Part shown: piece after piece, positions 5,019 through 6,587 of the stretch
How the letters are laid out: each line of letters starts with the position of its first letter
Numbering within the stretch: position 1 is the first letter of the stretch
DNA from: Turicibacter sp.
GTDB lineage: Bacteria; Bacillota; Bacilli; MOL361; Turicibacteraceae
DNA length: 6,587 bases
Reading direction: 5' to 3'
Assembly: GCA_030531025.1 (NCBI GenBank)
Contig: JAUMTV010000029.1
Location: 20,875-27,461, forward strand
The notes under the pieces: model-generated
Told to the model about the DNA's origin: nothing
Seen by the model: only the letters and a program-made list of their open reading frames with translations
Database searches by the model: none
Translations under genes and position numbers: made by a program

Positions 5019-5618
5019 TTGAATAATAAAGAGATATACTTAGTTTTATCTAGAACTGGAACTATGTTTTCTAATATAATTGCTCTTTTTACACAAAAAG
5101 AATACTCTCATGTTTCTTTATCTCTTGATAGCTCCTTCACTAAAATGTTTTCCTTCGGCCGCAAAATTCCAAACAAAGTTTTACCTGCTGGCCTTGTTGA
5201 AGAAAATTTATATGACGGTGTATTTGCTATGTATCCTAATAGTAGGTGCTTAGTATATAAAATTAATATTACTGATGAGCAATTTAATTTTTTACAAGAC
5301 GAAATTAATAAATTTTTTGAAAATAAAGACGAGTATAAATATAGTGTTCTTGGAACAGTAACTGCTTACTTTAATAAACCTCATAAAAGAGAATACTATT
5401 ATTTCTGTTCTCAGTTTGTAGCCGAGTTGTTAATTAATAGTGGTATTTATAAAACTGACAAGCTTCCTGAAGTAATTAAACCCATGGATTTACTAGAAAT
5501 AGAAAATAAAACTCTTTTTTATGAAGGCTTCATAAATGAAGATAGGATTGTTAAAAATAATTTCATTATATTTAACTCACAAAGAATATCTAGGGTAATT
5601 TCTAGATTAATGTCTTAA
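5019..5618 (+). CDS. YiiX/YebB-like (DUF830) NlpC/P60-superfamily cysteine hydrolase
   Basis: A 199-residue protein of the permuted papain-like branch of the NlpC/P60 superfamily, where the catalytic His precedes the Cys. His31 lies in EYSHVSLSL, and Cys130 lies in YYYFCSQFVAELL at the start of the helix expected for the nucleophile. Members hydrolyse amide, thioester or ester bonds in cell-wall peptides or lipids; the substrate here is unknown. No signal peptide or membrane helix is seen, so a cytoplasmic or peripheral location is likely. The start is TTG 5019, supported by AAGGTGGGG about 8 nt upstream and by a promoter whose start point lies after the alternative TTG at 4932, which lacks a ribosome site. 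The C-terminal 40 residues are basic (SQRISRVISR). The gene stands alone between its promoter and a strong terminator. Confidence 0.8.
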   Translation: MNNKEIYLVLSRTGTMFSNIIALFTQKEYSHVSLSLDSSFTKMFSFGRKIPNKVLPAGLVEENLYDGVFAMYPNSRCLVYKINITDEQFNFLQDEINKFFENKDEYKYSVLGTVTAYFNKPHKREYYYFCSQFVAELLINSGIYKTDKLPEVIKPMDLLEIENKTLFYEGFINEDRIVKNNFIIFNSQRISRVISRLMS

Positions 5619-5619
5619 T

Positions 5620-5658
5620 AAAAACTCTAAAGTAGATTTAATCTACTTTAGAGTTTTT
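5620..5658 (+). terminator. Strong bidirectional hairpin terminator
   Basis: A 17-bp perfect stem, AAAAACTCTAAAGTAGA (5620-5636) with TCTACTTTAGAGTTTTT (5642-5658), and a 5-nt loop. It begins 2 nt after the stop of the cysteine hydrolase gene and is followed by ATTATTTTTT. The pairing extends outward through further A/T pairs. Confidence 0.9.
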
Positions 5659-5708
5659 ATTATTTTTTAACACTTATATATATTTATTCATAAAATACAC
5701 TGATACAC

Positions 5709-5714
5709 TATAAT
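5709..5714 (+). promoter_or_regulatory. Possible -10 box for the ferritin-like gene
   Basis: TATAAT lies 20 nt before the start codon, so the leader would be very short and would just include AAGGAG. The best -35 is TTCATA (5687-5692) at 16 nt, matching 4 of 6. A sporulation sigma factor was considered, but no match at the right spacing was found. Confidence 0.35.
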
Positions 5715-5733
5715 TAATTTAAGGAGCATATAA

Positions 5734-6231
5734 ATGTATTCAATTGATCTTCCATATCCAGAAATTAAAGTAAAAGAAAAAAACTCAAAATATATTGACT
5801 TAATCCTACTTAATTACTCTAGTGCTATTTCTGAATTTGGTGCTATAGCACAATATAGCTATCATCAAATTGCATTAACTTATACTAATAAAGAAATATC
5901 TGACACTCTATGCGGTATATCTATTGTTGAAATGCATCATTTGGAAATACTTGGCAAAATAATAATTTTACTTGGTGGAGAACCTGGTTATTGGATTAAT
6001 AATAAAAAGAAAAATTATTGGTCCAGCAAATTAGTAGATTATGATTTATCATCAATTAAAAATATACTTACTATTGATATTCAAGATGAAAAAGCAGCTA
6101 TTAAACAATATAAAGAAACTATAACCCAAATTGATGATAAATATATAAATGCAGTACTTAAAAGAATTATTCTAGACGAAGAATTCCATATTCAACTACT
6201 AGTCAACCTTTACACCAAATACGTAAAATAG
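5734..6231 (+). CDS. Ferritin-like di-metal protein (Mn-catalase/rubrerythrin superfamily)
   Basis: A 165-residue four-helix-bundle protein with a full set of di-metal carboxylate and histidine ligands. Helix A supplies Glu34 (SEFGAIAQYSY), helix B Glu66 and His69 (EMHH), helix C Glu119 (DEKAAIKQY) and helix D Glu149 and His152 (EEFH). Two ExxH motifs plus two lone Glu is the classic ferritin-like di-iron or di-manganese site. The length suits a compact member without rubredoxin or C-terminal extensions. The activity (peroxide breakdown, iron or manganese handling, or a coat protein of the CotJC kind) cannot be settled from sequence. ATG 5734 has AAGGAG 7 nt upstream. The gene appears monocistronic. 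It has no simple hairpin and U-tract terminator; instead copy 2 of the structured repeat begins 6 nt after its stop. Confidence 0.8.
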   Translation: MYSIDLPYPEIKVKEKNSKYIDLILLNYSSAISEFGAIAQYSYHQIALTYTNKEISDTLCGISIVEMHHLEILGKIIILLGGEPGYWINNKKKNYWSSKLVDYDLSSIKNILTIDIQDEKAAIKQYKETITQIDDKYINAVLKRIILDEEFHIQLLVNLYTKYVK

Positions 6232-6237
6232 AATAAT

Positions 6238-6551
6238 ATTGTTCGTCACGTGGAGCCGAAAAATTAATGATATAACCTCCAGGAATTGTGTAATTTGCGT
6301 TAAGAATTTATATCTTTCTTTCCGTAAAAACTGCTAAAGCTTCGAAAGTCATTTCATTCCCTCAGCTTCTTAACGCAGTTTTTACTCCAAGAAAGATTAA
6401 ATTCTAAAACTTAATTACAATATTCCTTCCAGTAATATCATTAATATTTTCTCTTCCACTTGATGAACTGCAATACCACCTTAAAAGTTAATTATTTGTC
6501 ATATATGTAGCAGAAACGATTAACTATAAGGTTCAATGTTATAAGTAGTTA
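6238..6551. repeat. Dispersed structured repeat, copy 2 (314 nt, with enlarged apical hairpin)
   Basis: Second copy of the element at 3129-3343. The base stem of domain 1 is kept: TTCGTCA (6242-6248) with TGATGAA (6461-6467), GTGGA (6250-6254) with TCCAC (6455-6459), and ATTAATGATAT (6263-6273) with ATATCATTAAT (6435-6445). Domain 2 is also kept: ACCTT (6478-6482) with AAGGT (6528-6532), and AGTTAAT (6486-6492) with ATTAACT (6519-6525). Its tip is shortened from CATATAAATATG to CATATATG, which preserves the palindrome. The copy is about 99 nt longer than copy 1, all of it in the apical hairpin of domain 1. Together with the last 36 nt of the window, in which I see nothing, it makes up the 356 nt without a gene after the ferritin-like ORF. 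Confidence 0.85.
6289..6419. other. Enlarged nested hairpin inside repeat copy 2
   Basis: Three coaxial stems are seen. TGTAATT (6289-6295) pairs with AATTACA (6413-6419). AGAATTTATATCTTTCTT (6303-6320) pairs with 6389-6405 with one bulged base. GTAAAAACTGC (6324-6334) pairs with GCAGTTTTTAC (6375-6385). The internal loops are symmetrical, 7 by 7 nt and 3 by 3 nt (TCC on both sides), and the terminal loop is 40 nt. A second pairing, TGCGTTAAGAA (6296-6306) with TTCTTAACGCA (6367-6377), is also perfect over 11 bp and overlaps two of these stems, so it would form a pseudoknot-like contact or an alternative fold. Confidence 0.75.
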
Positions 6552-6587
6552 CGTGAAAAAAGAAAAAATGAAATATTAATTTGGAAG

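Overview
The window looks like chromosomal DNA from a Clostridium (sensu stricto) or close relative. The base composition is very AT-rich. Shine-Dalgarno sites are strong (AGGAGG type), intergenic hairpins carry U-tracts, and TTG is used as a start codon. The proteins are of clostridial type: a YidA-like HAD phosphatase, a DUF3785-like protein, a cyclophilin lipoprotein and a ferritin-like protein. No rRNA, tRNA, CRISPR array, transposase or integrase was found.

Layout. From 1 to about 2400 everything reads on the minus strand. First comes the 5' part of metA, cut by the window edge just before the expected catalytic Cys. Then come a doubtful 42-residue ORF, a yidA-type phosphatase, and two tandem stand-alone ATP-cone proteins separated by a hairpin terminator. 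At 2360-2610 is a divergent promoter region. An L,D-transpeptidase without a signal peptide follows on the plus strand. Minus-strand genes return at 3344-4832: a cyclophilin lipoprotein, a 44-residue hydrophilic protein and a DUF3785-like protein with two CxxC pairs. A second divergent region at 4833-5018 leads to two plus-strand genes: a YiiX/YebB-like (DUF830) cysteine hydrolase starting at TTG, and a ferritin-like di-metal protein. Most genes look like single transcription units with their own promoter or terminator, so this is not one operon. Several genes (leaderless L,D-transpeptidase, ferritin-like protein, cysteine hydrolase) would suit sporulation or envelope work, but that is inference.

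The most unusual content is a dispersed, strongly foldable intergenic repeat in two copies, 3129-3343 and 6238-6551. The first 44 nt are identical and most of the rest is closely similar. Each copy begins 5-6 nt after the stop codon of a plus-strand gene. Each folds into a long multi-part stem followed by a second hairpin. Copy 2 is about 99 nt longer because its apical hairpin is extended by nested stems with matched internal loops and a second, competing 11-bp pairing. The apical arm of copy 1 is an exact reverse complement of the 3' apical arm of copy 2, which suggests inversion or template switching at a palindrome. I cannot assign the element to a known family. A non-autonomous, palindrome-based mobile element or a structured RNA are the two readings to test.
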